64,000 bases of DNA from Owenia fusiformis (GCA_903813345.2 CAIIXF020000007.1:1679730-1743729), one strand, 5' to 3'. Shown: positions 36,501 to 48,400, numbered from the stretch's first letter. A program made the numbers and translations. Notes: generated by a model not told the origin, from the letters alone.

Positions 36501-39275
36501 AAAAACCTTTCCTTTAAACATGGGTTATCTTTACTCTTGCAAAATTGGAATTAAAACCATTTTTCGACGAATCATCAAATATCATTAGGATTCAAGATTC
36601 AAGATTCAAGATTTTATTGTGTTTCAAACCAAACACTTGGTTTCCTCACAAAATCAATTACAAGACATTTACATATAATTATACAGTTAAAAAAACAACA
36701 TGCATTGTTTCACAAATACCATCATACAATCTTTCCTTTTTCAAATAGCTCCCGACGCTGATTAAAAAGTTTATTTATAAAATGTATCAATTCGTTAACA
36801 ATTTCAAAATCATCAGAAGTCATCAAAAAGTTATATTTTTCTTTATCCGACATATTATCAAATGTGTCAATAAAACTTAGTTTATTAAAAAATTCAAATC
36901 TACATTTTTTACACACAAGAAGAAAATGCTTTTCATCCTCTACTTCCCCCTTATTGCAAATCTGACAAATTCTTTCATTTATTTCAAGTCGATGCTGTTT
37001 GGTGCCATCTTTTTTCTTTTTCTCGTGTCTCCCTGTTTCAATTCTTAAATTATGGTTTGCTAATCTAAACCTGGCCATTTTAAAAATTAACATTTTGTTC
37101 ACGCTTAATGTTAAATATCTTTCCAGATTGTAATCAATTTTCATATAATTTCCAAGTTTTCTATTTTCCCTTATAGCTCTATCATTAAGTTCTATATATT
37201 TTCTTTGCATTTCAAGTTTAATTGCTTTTAGTAATCGTTTTATTCCAAACGTACTCCCATTTTCAAAGACATGTTGAAAATGAAAGTACTTTAATATGCA
37301 TTCCATATGTTTGACATATATGTTATTTTTATCCCGAAATGATATATTTATTAAGCTATCCGCGTTTGTTTGATGCACACATTTCAACCAATATTTTATG
37401 GAATATATAAGTGAGTCTATAGCTAATGGAAATCCGATTGATATGATAACATTTAATTTTACTAACTCAATCTACTGTACGACTGTTTTGTATTGGATGA
37501 ACACCAATTTGACCATGAACTTACCGTATTTTGAGATAAAATACTAGATTTATACTTTTTGTTTTTTCATTTTTGTGCCTGTTGAAAAGTAGTCTTCGTC
37601 ACTAGGTCACTCGATCAATCAGAAAAAATGGCAGCCGGAAAAGCGAATTACTGAAAAATTATAAATCTATTTCTTATATATTCAACCCTTTTGCATCGTT
37701 ATTGACGCCTTCTTATAACCTGGGACCTAGAAATACGCAGCCATTTTTGCTGACCCATGGCATAAATCTATTTATTTTTAGAAAGACTGACTTCCAGCTT
37801 CATTGATGTTGTAAACTGTTTCATTACTTGAATAAATAATTATAAATACAATATATTTTCCGTCGACTGGCATTACAACAGTTAAAAAATAACTTTAAAA
37901 TGAAGTTATTTTGATTAATTATTTAAGATAAACGTGCATGGTGTATTACGTCATAAAATATGAAAAGGCCCGTTTGGAAAAAGGTCCGTCTAGAAAGCCA
38001 AGGGTAAGGCATCCTGAATAGAAACCATGTAGCCTATGTTTCATTCAAAACTTTTCACAAGTGATCAAGATGAGTCTCTTGATTGATTAGAATGATTATT
38101 GCCGAATATGTTCGGTCATGAGACATTAGAGCAATTACCTTTAAAAAGGGTCAGCATTTCAAATTTTGGGTTACCAGACAAACTTGTCCATTTTGGGATC
38201 TAGTCCCCTGAGTGTCTCTCGCTCAAAGGTCCCTCATGAAATATAATATGTAAACAGCTACAGACTTGAGTCTTGAGGGAAGAACACCATAACATTTGTC
38301 TCTTTTTGAACTAATGTCAATATAAAGTTAAAGCATTTATTGATTCTTTCAAGTTGTTGTTCTGGTATCCTAGAGCCCAGTTTGTATTTCATATCAAACA
38401 TTGAATTTATGAAATTAAGGCAGTGTGACCGGACCATGATATAAAAGCCTCTTTACACTAAACACAAAATCAAATCAAAACTATTGATAGTCATGATAAA
38501 TAGGAATGCTGTGGCACTGCATAAAAAATATCAAATCAAAAAACATACACAGTACTATACTACTATTACTTTTTCAATTTTCTTTTCAAAATTACTCATG
38601 CCCATCCGTTATTACCACTTTAACAAGGAAAGAGGCTTTAATTTAGGCAATGCACAGTACCTTGTCAACAGTTGCTCATGTCTCTGTTGTTCTGCTTTGA
38701 TAGAAGGGAGTGTGTCTGTGAGGTAGTCAATAGACCCCTGCAGCTCTTCTACTAGCTTATCATAAACATCTTCCTGTACCAGCACTGGAAAATATGAAAT
38801 AAGAGTAAGATGAAAACATTGAATTTCATCTTTAAAATTGATCATTTTGTATAATTTGGGGTATATATTGTAAAAGAGTATTTTCTTTCAGTCAGTATAG
38901 TCTAGTATAGAAGTAACAAAAAATAAATATACATATAATGGGGTGTAGGGTGCTGAACATGAAAAGTATTGTATGAATTTATATTAAACGATGATGAATG
39001 ATCCTATTATAAGATGACAATATGAGGCAGGTTTTGCATTCAGAAATGATAATGTACTAAATTCTAGTATTTATTTCACACCTGATAATTAATTTATTTT
39101 GATGGAATCTCGATTACTATACAGGAGCATGTTTCTCGAAAACATCATCAATTATGATTTTTGGATTGACGCTTTTTGTTTTCAAGGATGTTGTCCCCGT
39201 TTTTCCAAATTGCGTTTCTCTAAACACCTCGTCCATGAAATCATAGATCTCCGAATAATTATGACTTGTTGCCAT
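30573..39275 (-). CDS. CENPK: centromere protein K (CENP-K)
   Basis: CENP-K is part of the CENP-H/I/K subcomplex of the inner kinetochore (CCAN). Exons on the minus strand: 39123-39275 (ATG at 39275, tentative), 38661-38773 (an alternative acceptor would extend it to 38784), 32340-32441, 31743-31875, 30993-31052 and 30573-30731 (TGA). Splice phases agree throughout and give 239 codons; vertebrate CENP-K is about 270. The best evidence is the last exon, which matches the conserved C-terminus (DFPHDPYVHLDTTYWPPYIE, then HPDDSNRIRL). The penultimate part carries a KAFLDIHFSHSPED segment. The middle exons are charged and coiled-coil-like, as in the family. The first exon is the least certain and shows no recognisable similarity. 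A 6.2-kb intron (32442-38660) contains another complete gene on the same strand and a LINE. Confidence 0.8.
32815..33560. repeat. tandem array of a dispersed GACCTTGA-GGTCATTGAAGGTC repeat
   Basis: About six diverged copies of a unit containing GACCTTGAGAAGGTCATTGA, AGATGTGAACTTCTGAGAAC and TTTGAAGCAAGTTGAAAAA. Single or partial copies occur at 5191-5335, 24290-24480 and 56650-56730. It lies in the large CENP-K intron. The short open frames here are repeat translations, not genes. Confidence 0.75.
33671..33698. repeat. perfect 11-bp-stem hairpin at the repeat tail
   Basis: TATGTCACCAC and its exact complement GTGGTGACATA are separated by a six-base T-rich loop. The hairpin terminates the repeat copy that begins near 33570. 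Related tails at 5300-5330, 283-300 and 57688-57712 keep the GTCAC/GTGAC elements less perfectly. Confidence 0.7.
34435..36288 (-). CDS. ARM-TIR-SAM protein with C-terminal CAAX box
   Basis: Complete single-exon gene of 617 codons, ATG at 36288. Residues 1-370 are helical and include armadillo-type repeats, clearest at 280-365 (ILEAGAIPALVTMMEAG, then AARAIWTMSFHEEIRHQIRG). A TIR domain spans about 380-508: HIMISYNW at 381-388, DIEQI at 412-416, CQTEGSYA at 448-455, with E451 the likely catalytic glutamate if it cleaves NAD as SARM1-type TIRs do. A SAM domain follows at about 528-602. The chain ends SRSCTML; C614-T-M-L is a CAAX prenylation signal whose final Leu favours geranylgeranylation. 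Domain order differs from SARM1 (ARM-SAM-SAM-TIR), so it is not called SARM1. Similar TIR proteins are numerous in marine invertebrates and are linked to innate signalling; this one's role is unknown. It lies inside a CENP-K intron. Confidence 0.88.
   Translation of the reverse strand: MDSDEEDAISQTHGTLDSSLPFEELEYDLSQASEAECCTFAVELLDILKIQNDYNNENCLQALDTMKQMYNTVMPYIPSVCSELNSNRMPMQMLKQLKYFEHFNLLKNNKDEDEEEESMWTGYSNTLDILVNYSSPWNGGHDSLASGFAKSGVIKKLLSIITVEEYINSLDNELVKEVIQSCLITLYNVAIRPETRYTYRQNNAKDRIKPFTSDSDVHSGWRTVSSLLQAFILDEVDFKHLGTSRDTIFEVADKLKDAVDTYDRKANRFSTHELAFSLSALAVNDDNKKVILEAGAIPALVTMMEAGDDDEKKLAARAIWTMSFHEEIRHQIRGVDGCVTALEELSESWNSDVKRAALGALWEINEKGNDYPVDIENEQGHIMISYNWRQDKEKARKINTELKNRGYKTWIDIEQIKDSTLDAMAKGVEQSRIVIICYSEGYKDSPACQTEGSYAHSQKKEILFLKMQRDYKPDGWLGAMLGDKLFIDFSGKYPFEDKIKELVAYIKKTGMDSLMPVENEKNKLKGKPVKWDKTQVASWLTEIGLKANIGHFGSHDGKLLSRLASIRAEAPEHFYKCLKRDYGLDMMGRLKFVEALEEVFPIVEKQVQHKSRSCTML
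36588..37400 (-). mobile_element. 5'-truncated LINE, ORF2 C-terminus
   Basis: An open frame of about 220 codons (37387-36722, no ATG at its start) has the Cys/His tail motif (ICQICNKGEVEDEKHFLLVC) near residue 140-160, as in non-LTR retrotransposon ORF2 C-termini. Beyond the stop, the 3' tail is a TTGAATC heptamer repeated three times (about 36592-36614), a microsatellite end typical of CR1/L2/RTE-like LINEs. The 5' part is absent. It is inserted in the large CENP-K intron. Confidence 0.75.
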
Positions 39276-39482
39276 CTATCTTCTTGATGGCAGTACCCTA
39301 GCAATATAGCTAATACAGTTTTATTGGCACAATTTTTGAAAATTAGTTTTAATGAAAAGTCTAGAAGGTAATTATGCTGTAGGTATCTTTTGAATAGCCC
39401 GTATATCATAATTATATTGTAACATGTCACAGCAGTTTGATATCGCACATCGGTAGAAGAAAGTTGAAATTGACATACTTAC

Positions 39483-40900
39483 TAAATGTGTTCTACAAAC
39501 CAAGAGTAAAAGAAAAATCTATAGTCCAGCTGCGATTTTCGACCAAGAAGGCCTCTATCTTAGTAATGGTTACATAGATGTTTGGATGTTATGAGTAGTA
39601 TAATAAACATCATTTCGAAGGGCAATATAGTGAAATATGGGACCGAGGGCCGAACTAGTATTTGAGTAATCAAAGATTAAATTTTTTTTAGGAAAAATGG
39701 TGGCCATTTTGAATTAAGCGGCCATATTGAAAATTCCTTCTTGAGCAGAGGTCCTATCCCCATAAAGCATAAGCCTATAAAATTTGAATAAAATCTATCA
39801 ACTGGTATTTGATTTATCGCCCGGACAAACGGACGGACGAATGGACGGACAGCTTTCCTATATCTACCTCGAACTTAGTTCGAAGGGATAATTAATCTTT
39901 TGCATTGGTTCCTAACTAAGAAGATACTTTCAAGAGATCTTAGATTTGTGAGAGCCATTTTTCAATTTTTCAATATGGTAAAACAGAAATTGAAGTGAGC
40001 TGTCATTCTGATATTTTCAAAGTTTGACAGATCATGAATTTTAATGTCAACATATGTATTTCTGAAATCTACTCCAAAGCACATGTACCTAAGAATCTCA
40101 AATTACACTTGAAGATGTTTTTGTTATTGGTTTAAAGCACATATATGTATACTATTTAACCATGCAGATGTCCTGAAAAACATCCTATATCGTAAGGTTA
40201 AGTACAACCAACATACATTACTGATAAACAACTTATAAACAGAATCAAGTATTTACACTTATATTTTCTCATGCTGCACTGATATTAACTTATTTTACTT
40301 TTTGAACTTCAGTAATATGATTCTTTGTTCAAAGGATGAGGGGATTAAATGTTACAGTACTTGCATCCTTTAACATAGCCACTTATGTACAATGAAATCG
40401 ACCCATTAATTCTGCATTTTTATGAAATAAAATAAAGACAATGATATGCTGAATATTTTATTTATTAACCCAAGCCTTGCTAAACAATGTTCTTTCTTTC
40501 TAATTTTGTGCCGATTGCCCTTCTTATTTATTATCACATGTACAAGGAAACACAAATAAATTCTCAGCCAAAATTGGATTGTTCATAACAATTTATAACC
40601 AATTTGACAAAAACATTTCAATAAAGAGTTTCAAAGGTCTATAACTGGTTAGACTGACCCAACTCATATATGTAAACAAGAAAACAGCTTGAGGACAAAC
40701 CATTAGATCTTGTAAGGGGATGATTAACATTAGATTTTGTGTCCTATCAAAACCATAGATGTGAGAGAATACAAGAATTTTAAAAATGTAATCGAGAGCT
40801 TCTCTTGTCTGACACAAGCCTACAATATTTGTTCCTTATTCATGCTATGAATTTTCCAAAAGTCCCCTTGAGATCCTCTAATTGGATAGCCCCTAAACCA
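39483..40900. other. CENP-K upstream region and intergenic DNA
   Basis: A minus-strand donor (TTTA|GTAAGTATG at 39482-39476) could close a 5' UTR exon of CENP-K. From about 39640 to 39890 lies a dispersed repeat with GGTGGCCATTTTGAATTAAG, a GGACAAACGGACGGACG run and a TTCGAAGGGATAATTAAT end. No other gene is supported. Confidence 0.5.
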
Positions 40901-40910
40901 TGATGATCTG

Positions 40911-40917
40911 TATATAA
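40911..40917 (+). promoter_or_regulatory. TATA box of the P450 gene
   Basis: TATATAA 82 bp upstream of the P450 start codon, leaving room for a short 5' UTR of about 50 bp. No intron signal lies between it and the ATG. Confidence 0.55.
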
Positions 40918-40992
40918 GTACATGTATCTGTATAAAGTGAAATATGACCTCTAAATAAGAGCAGTTTGAAATAAACAGAGATCATTTCAACA

Positions 40993-41535
40993 ATGTTGCC
41001 TGCCATATTATTCATACTTTCTCTCATATTTGTATGGATTGTAAAAAAGATACTGTGGAAAGGATTAGATATTCCAGGACCAAAAGGGACACCAATTTTT
41101 GGCAATGCTTTTCAACTTGATCAAAATGCTCCTTTTGTACAGTTTCTTCTGTGGAGTCGACAATACGGAAGTGTATTCAAAATTCAATTGTTTAATGAAG
41201 AGGTGGTCGTCTTAAATGATTATGATGTCATCAAAGAGGCACTGTTAGAAAAGTCCGGTGATTTTGCTGGACGGCCTTCGTCATGGCGAATGAAATTTAT
41301 AACTCCTGGAGGTCATGAAGATATAATATGGAGGGATTTAGGTCCTGACTTGAAAAAGCTGAAAAAGATCGCACATAGTGGTCTTAAACAATTTGGGGAT
41401 GGCATGGACCGAATTACTTCTTTAGCATCTGATGAAATCCAGGATTGTATTACAAGATTCAGAAGTAACAATGGTGTTCCTTTTGACCCAAGAGAACTTG
41501 TTGGGCAGTGCATCATAAACATCATGATTGGCCTG
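40993..41535 (+). CDS. cytochrome P450, first exon only
   Basis: First coding exon of a clan-2 (CYP1/CYP17-like) microsomal P450: 181 codons from ATG 40993 to a donor at CTG|GTGAGT (41535/41536), phase 0. The N-terminal membrane anchor (MLPAILFILSLIFVWIV) is followed by the proline-rich hinge IPGPKGTPIFGNAF. The helix-C region reads WRDLGPDLKKLKKIAHSGLK, and the exon ends in helix E/F-like text (FDPRELVGQCIINIMIGL). The oxygen-binding, ExxR and heme-cysteine exons are not found in the window. They would have to lie past 64000, beyond the nested retroelements, or be lost. It may therefore be a gene with a giant first intron or a disrupted copy. Confidence 0.8.
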
Positions 41536-41712
41536 GTGAGTTCTACATTATAGATCATTTCTTGATAATTTAGAGATATTCAGATAATAATAGATGCAAT
41601 GGTAGATCTAGCAATTAACAAAGTGGGCTAGCAAAAATATTTTCAAACATGTCCATTTTTAATAGGCCTTTTGTTGAAAACAGCAATATCCTTCTCAAAT
41701 ATATTACCCTTG

Positions 41713-42338
41713 TGTTACGTTTCGTAACTGTTATCTCGGGATCTTGTGGTCCTTCGGTACTCGCAGGGTTCCTGACTACCTAATTGAACACGACTCCTTT
41801 GTTTTGTTTCTTAATTTTTATTTCAAATTCCAATTCTTCTTGAGATTGATCCGGCCAGCCGAGTTTCGGTAGATTCGCTTGTTATTGTTTCTCCTTTCAT
41901 CAATTGTTGAGCATCGTAGTGGGTGAGTAAAACTTACTGAATCAACAGATCTTGCCGACTTCTTTATATACCAGGTAAAATACATTATTTTACCTGTCAA
42001 AATTGTGCAAATATAAGTAAGAATATTGCTGATTTCATGCTTATGTAAGCAAGATTCAAATCGTAATTCTGAGTTGTGATTGGTTGTTGGAAGTTTTAAC
42101 TTGTCAGAATTCTTCTGATATATCTTTATTTTGGCTGAATATAGTAGCGTAGGGATTCCCCTGCACTAAAGCAAACTGAGGTCTAAATAGTAATTAATCA
42201 TAAGAATACAGCAAGATCTTTACAATGTTGGAATATGCTGAATATAAATTGTTATTTTATATTAGATATAAATAATAAATAAATAATAAAGTAATTATAT
42301 ATAATTAAATATAATTACGTACTGACCGAATCATAACA
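41713..42338 (-). repeat. 3' LTR of the envelope-bearing retroelement
   Basis: 626 bp, reading on the minus strand from TGTTATGATTCGG to ACGTAACA (TGTTA...TAACA inverted termini). It has LTR parts in the right order: a TATA box TATATAAAGA at 41961-41970 and, about 145 bp further, AATAAA at 41817-41822. A purine-rich tract abuts its U3 edge. The partner LTR lies outside the window, so the ends rest on these features rather than on a paired copy. Confidence 0.7.
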
Positions 42339-42353
42339 ATCTCCCCTTCTTTA
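42339..42353 (-). other. polypurine tract
   Basis: On the minus strand AAAGAAGGGGAGAT runs directly into the LTR start TGTTATG. This is the usual primer site for plus-strand DNA synthesis in LTR retroelements and fixes the LTR's orientation. Confidence 0.75.
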
Positions 42354-43636
42354 GAAATTAACCATACCTGGTTAATTTACTTTACAATATAAATTATTTA
42401 TTTATTTTATTTTTATTTTGTATTTTTGAGATGATATACCACATTCCGGCCGCGCAACAACCCATTAGGTTGACGTGGTTCCTGATTCCAATGAATGTGG
42501 TGAAAGACCAGGATTACTTTCATGCTCCAGAGTTCATAGTTTAATTAACTGTTAAACTTTATTCTTAGTCTCCGTCTTCATATCACTATTAGTGTTTATG
42601 AATTGTTGTAGCAGTATGGATATGCATAAGTAAATGTCTCTATCCATTCTCTTCTCTTCATAGCATTTGCTAGGTTCACCTTCAGCGTCCATATTCATTA
42701 TCGATATCACTGATCATAATCCGCATTCAGCGTTCATATGTTGGGTGATCCATTGATAGATGGCACCTGGTGATTCTTTAGTTCATCTTTGTAGGAGCTA
42801 CTCGTCTCTGAAGTCATCTTCTTCTTTTGTTATTTTATTAGTGATTAATATATTATCATGTTATAATGGTTAAATAAGGTGAGTAAATATGATTACTATG
42901 TGAGTAATATGTATGAATACATGCAATGATGATACTTGACTAAACTTATCTAACTTATCTCTATACCTAACATCTTATGTTCAATTTACTTTTACATGGA
43001 GACATACTTATACCTTGTATGCCCTCTATATAAGATTTACAAAATTCTGCCCACCTGCACCTTCCAATAAGGTACAATCCGTTCGGCAGATTATCACACT
43101 TCATGCATCTTTAACATCTTCCAATAAGATGTTATTCATGATATATGATAAATATATTATAAACAAATTAGAGTTAGTATTATTTACAACTCACTTCAGT
43201 CAAAGGCACTGAGGTAATATCGGTTAATAAATTATTCGATCAATTAATTATGTACACCTGGATTATATGTTATGATGATACACACGTTATATTTCATAGT
43301 AGTTATCATGTGCACACACTAAGTGCATTTAGTGCATTTATTACTCATGCACTAAATTAGTAAAACATGCTTCGAATATATATTTGGTTATATGTGATTA
43401 TATATGTCAGATCAATTAATTATTTACATCTGGTTCAATTGATCAAAGGGGATTCTTGAGATGATAGCGTATGAAGTTTGTGAACCTCTTCGGCGCTCCG
43501 GACCGTTTCATTGCTAGAAAGAGGTCTCTAGTAGAGGCCAATCTCAGACAACTATTAATTCTCAGGTCCTCTAGAAACTGCAGGCTCAAAGGTTAAAAGC
43601 ATTAGTGTGAAATATGATATATATACACATACATAT
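42354..43636 (-). other. non-coding 3' region of the outer retroelement
   Basis: 1.3 kb between the polypurine tract and the gypsy insertion. AT-rich, with no minus-strand frame above about 25 codons. Scattered TATATG/ATTAATTAT words occur. I see no host exon here. Confidence 0.5.
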
Positions 43637-44220
43637 TGTGACAGGATGTTTTAGATTTTCAAACCCTACTGTGGAGAGTTATATTTTTATGTATTTCAAT
43701 TATATTTTCAAACCCTGCTAGGAGAATAGCTTTGATTTACACACAGTGTGCACATGCAAGGGGATTAACCTTGATTGCATTTACTTTCCAAATCACCAGT
43801 GCTAGCCTTGATTTTGAACTGTAAAGACATGGAGACACTGTGTGCGTACTAAAGATGTATGGCTAGCACTCAGAGACTGTATAGCTTATTTTATAAGCTC
43901 TGGGGTACAAACTAGGTGCACAGCCTTAAGCATTTGTGGTTTTGGTCTTAAGTGATTTAGGTAGCTTGAATACAAGATCAGTTAGTGATTTAGGTAGCTT
44001 GAATACAAGATCAGTTAGTGATTTAGGTAGCTTGAGTACAAGATCAGTTAGTGATTTAGGTAGCTTGAGTATTAAGATCAGTTGAGAGATTTAGCTCATT
44101 TGTATAACATTTTGATCATTTGATTGATTATAGGGTTGAATACATTTTAAATACATTTTATATCCTTATTCTGTTAATTCGATTTGTAATGTAACCCACG
44201 TCCACTCCCCCATGGTTACA
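43637..44220 (+). repeat. 5' LTR of the gypsy element
   Basis: Begins TGTGACAGG and ends GGTTACA (imperfect inverted ends TGT...ACA). It contains four tandem copies of a 33-bp unit (GTGATTTAGGTAGCTTGAAT plus ACAAGATCAGTTA) at about 43952-44083. Confidence 0.95.
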
Positions 44221-44222
44221 TT

Positions 44223-44240
44223 TGGTACTGCGGGTGTTAC
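44223..44240 (+). other. possible primer-binding site
   Basis: TGGTACTGCGGGTGTTAC starts two bases after the 5' LTR. TGG at its start would pair with a tRNA CCA end. I cannot name the tRNA. Confidence 0.4.
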
Positions 44241-45448
44241 ACTTCATCTTAAGATTTTGTTAGGATAGTGTTATTGATAGGTAGAATTTTTTTTTGACCA
44301 AATCCACATATATGCTACTGATGGAAGTCGAGTAAATCAAGTAAGTGGTACGATACGATTGAGACATCCAATGGACACTGGTTCTACAAAGATGAACAAC
44401 AAAAGTGTAAATGCAGTCCATTACCACATTGTGACAATAATTAACAACAATTCATAAGAACATTTGAATTTCAACAAGAACATTTGAATTACAACAAGAA
44501 CATTTGAATTTCAACTAGAATATTTGAATTTCAACAGGAACATACAGAAATACAACTGGAACAATCTATGTGAGAAATTCAATTAGTGACAAATGTAAAC
44601 AAATGAAATCTCATATAAAACCATAAATCAGCTATTTATAGCTCAATATTTTGAATAGCCAGTCAATATCAGGTGACAATTAATAGTATTTTGTGAGTGA
44701 AAGCAAAAGTTGACTCACACAGTTCAATAAATACATGCAATTATGCATCAGGTGATTTAGCCATGAACATGATTAAAATTTAGGGTCAGTATCCAGGACA
44801 AATAATTTGTTTAGTTCTCAAAGCACATATTTTGCTTGTTGCCCAGCTCACATATTTGTTCTATACCCTTGTCAGTGTACATTTATATATTTGATTAGTA
44901 GCCTGGACATATATTTTATATTTTGTCTTTACAAATTCCACTGAACCTTAAGTAAACCAGGACATACATTTTATCTAGTACCAGGTTCATATGATTTGTC
45001 CAATAGTATTATAGTACACAGGACAATCATTTTTGCAAATGAGTATCATTTTGTTTAGTAGCCTGGACATTTTTCTGATAGCCTTGCCATATTTGATGTC
45101 TTATACCATTAACATTCATTTATAACCAGAGCTTATACTTTAAGAGAGTACCTCAGAGTTTATAAAATATTCTATAAAGGGTATATATTGTTTAGTGTGT
45201 GATGTGAATTGTTTAGTATCCCTGACAAAATATCACATATTTTTATCGCACGCTTGGATGTTATAATGTGATAAATTTTTCACCAATTTTAAGTGTGTTG
45301 GTTCACATTTTACGCGCCGATTCGCAAATCACTACGCTTTTTATACTTACGTCATTACTTACACAATTAATTACGCGGTTACTCACGTCATTACTTACGC
45401 AATTAATTACGCGATTACGTACGCGAAATAAAATATTTTTAAACCGTA
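44241..45448 (+). other. gypsy leader with short tandem repeats
   Basis: 1.2 kb of untranslated leader. It contains four copies of a 20-bp unit (AACATTTGAATTTCAACAAG) around 44458-44540 and a 36-bp direct repeat around 45349-45418 with ACGTCATTACTTAC and AATTAATTACGCG words just before the start codon. Confidence 0.65.
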
Positions 45449-48400
45449 ATGGCTACTGGCGGAACAAAACCCAAGGATGCGATAGGAGAGGATGCGAAAA
45501 AGAAAATTGATGAAATGGTTGAAATCTTAGAACAGGAACAAAAGGAGGAGAAAGCTGGATTACTACAGATGATATCTCTGGAAAGACAACTAGCTGAACT
45601 TCAAAAGAAATACAATGTCGATTTGTTAGGCAACCCACCTGAACCTGACAGTGATAACAGCAACACTGGACGAGACAATGACAACAATGAACCAAGAAAC
45701 AAAGGTCTTCAAGGAAACTCAAAACTTCCAAAACTGTGTAAATACAATGGATCAAAGGGACAAGACATCTATGATTGGTGCGAGGATGCGAATATTGCAA
45801 TCAGGAACATACGTGAGAGGGACCGAGTGGACTTCTTAATTTATCACCTTGACCCAATACCACGGAGAGAAGCTAAATACTTAGGCCCAAATACAACACC
45901 AGATGAAATCTTCAAAACACTTAAGAGAGTTTTTGGACGTCAAACCTCAGCACACAAAAGCTACACTGAATTCTACACAAGGAAACAAGACGCAACTGAA
46001 TCCGTAGCACAGTTCTCACAATCTCTGATGCAATGCATGGACAGAATTAAAGAAACACAAAGTAATCTACAGAATGAGGACCAGTTACTTAAAGAACAGC
46101 TAATTGAAGGTGTTCAATGTCCTAAACTCAGATGGGAACTAAGGAGACTAAATAACCAAGACAGTACAACAACATTCCAGAAGTTAAGAGATGTCGCTTT
46201 CCAGTATGAATTCAATGAGAATGATTCAAAATCGATGGAGAATACAAAGAAATCAACCGTCACATCAAACACCATAGACACCAATGATAAGACGTTACGG
46301 AAGATGATGCAACAGATGTTGGAGAAACAGAACAAACTTGAACAAGAAATCAACACTCTGAAAGAGGAAAACAAACAACACCGTGAATTCCAGAACAATC
46401 AACAAAATACACACTTTGGTCAACAAAACTACCAACATGATAACTACAACAACCGAGGAAACTTCAATAACAGAGGAAACTTTAACAACAGAGGATTCAA
46501 CAACTTCAATAACAACAGAGGGAATTTCAACCAGAGAAGAGGAAGACGATTCTTCGGATCAAGATATAGCAATCAAGGACAGCGTGGAGATTTCAACAAC
46601 AGGAATAGACAACAAGAAAATCAACAACCTAATTTCCACAACAATCATGGTAACAATGGAACCAACACCAACAATTCTGTTATCACATCCTCAAGTGAAA
46701 GCAACCCAAATAATTTCCAGATGGACAAAATCTTAGGAAATGCGCCAAAAACTATGATAACAATTGGAAACCAAATAATTGAAGGAATTATAGACACAGG
46801 AAGCAGTGTAACTCTGATGTCAAAACAGTTATACCAAAACAAATTCAACACTGAACTGGAAAACTTCAAAGTATTAGACCTGAAAGCAGCAAATAACCTA
46901 CAAATTCCATATCAAGGATTGATGATAGAGACAGTCGAGATTGAGGGACAACAGATGAAAGACATTGGAATCCTTGTTCACGCAGAGGATGGAAACTGCC
47001 CTGATCTTCTTATTGGAATGAATATCTTGAAAAACCTACCAAAATTCAAGGAAATACAACTGGAGGAAAAGACAAATCTTATTCGAATACAGGGAAATCA
47101 AAAGGTTTTAATACCAGCTTCATCAACTACTGACGTGAAAGTCACTACAGGAAGTTTCAGAGGGAATGGTGTAGTAGAACCATTAGATACAGCTCTACCT
47201 GGAAATGTTCAACTGATAACGGGATTCATAGATGCGAGTTCTGGGACATCAACTGTGAACATCTTAAATACTTCACAGAGTGATATCTTTATTTCCACAA
47301 GAACACCTCTTGGGAAAATACAACCAGCTACTGCCAGCTGTTGCAGAATCTCATACTGCAGTAACACAAATGAAATGAATATACAAGATAGCAAAATAAC
47401 ACAGCAAAACACAAAGTCACCAAATCAAGAAACTGAATTGAATCTGAGTGAACCAAAGAAGAACAACCTTCCTGTCAACACAAAAGTGATGGAACAAATC
47501 GACAACATCATGAAAAACTTCCAAGGAACTGAAGAAGAATTTACAAAGGCGAAGGAAATGTTTTTAACATACCATGACATCTTTGGAACCGATGAAACCG
47601 ATCTAGGATGTACTGACTTATTGCAGCACAGTATTCCAACACCTGATGGCCTAGTAATAAATGAACCGTACCGAAGAATACCACCTGCCATTTTCGAAGA
47701 AGTAAAGGAGCACATAGACACACTGATAGAAAAGAAAGTCATTAGACCCAGCAACAGTTCTTTTGCCAGTCCAGTGGTGATCGTTAGGAAGAAGAATAAA
47801 TCTATACGCCTTTGTGTGGACTACAGACGCTTGAATCAACACACCACTAGAGATTCTTTTCCACTTCCAAGAATCCAAGAGAGCATGGATTCCCTTCTAA
47901 ACTCGAAGATATTCAGCTGCATCGACCTCCAAAGTGCTTATTTGCAAGTGAAAGTCATCGATGAAGATATCCACAAGACTGCATTTACTACTCCTCTAGG
48001 ACTATACGAATATATGAGAATGCCATTTGGACTATCTAATGCGCCTTCAACATACCAACGACTCATGACGATTGCATTTCGTGAAGAGCTTTTCAAAACT
48101 GTTCTCTGTTATTTAGATGACCTACTCGTATACTCCTCTTCAATCAGTGAAAACATTGACAGACTTGAAACAGTTTTCAAGATACTAAAGAAACACAATC
48201 TCAAATTGGAACTACGAAAATGCCATTTCTTCAAAACAGAAGTAATCTACTTGGGACACAAAGTTTCAGGAGAAGGAATTCAACCAGACCCATCCAAGAT
48301 AGATCAGATAGTCAACTGGAAGGAACCAAAGACTTTAAAAGACTTGAGAAAATTCCTAGGAACTGCAGGATATCATCGACGTTTCATCAAATCCTATGCT

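Noticed and set aside
36722-37387. A 221-codon host gene on the minus strand
   Set aside because: The Cys/His tail and the TTGAATC repeat beyond the stop mark it as a LINE 3' end, and the frame lacks an ATG start.
43952-44083. CRISPR-like direct repeats
   Set aside because: The 33-bp units abut with no unique spacers, lie within an LTR, and the genome is eukaryotic.
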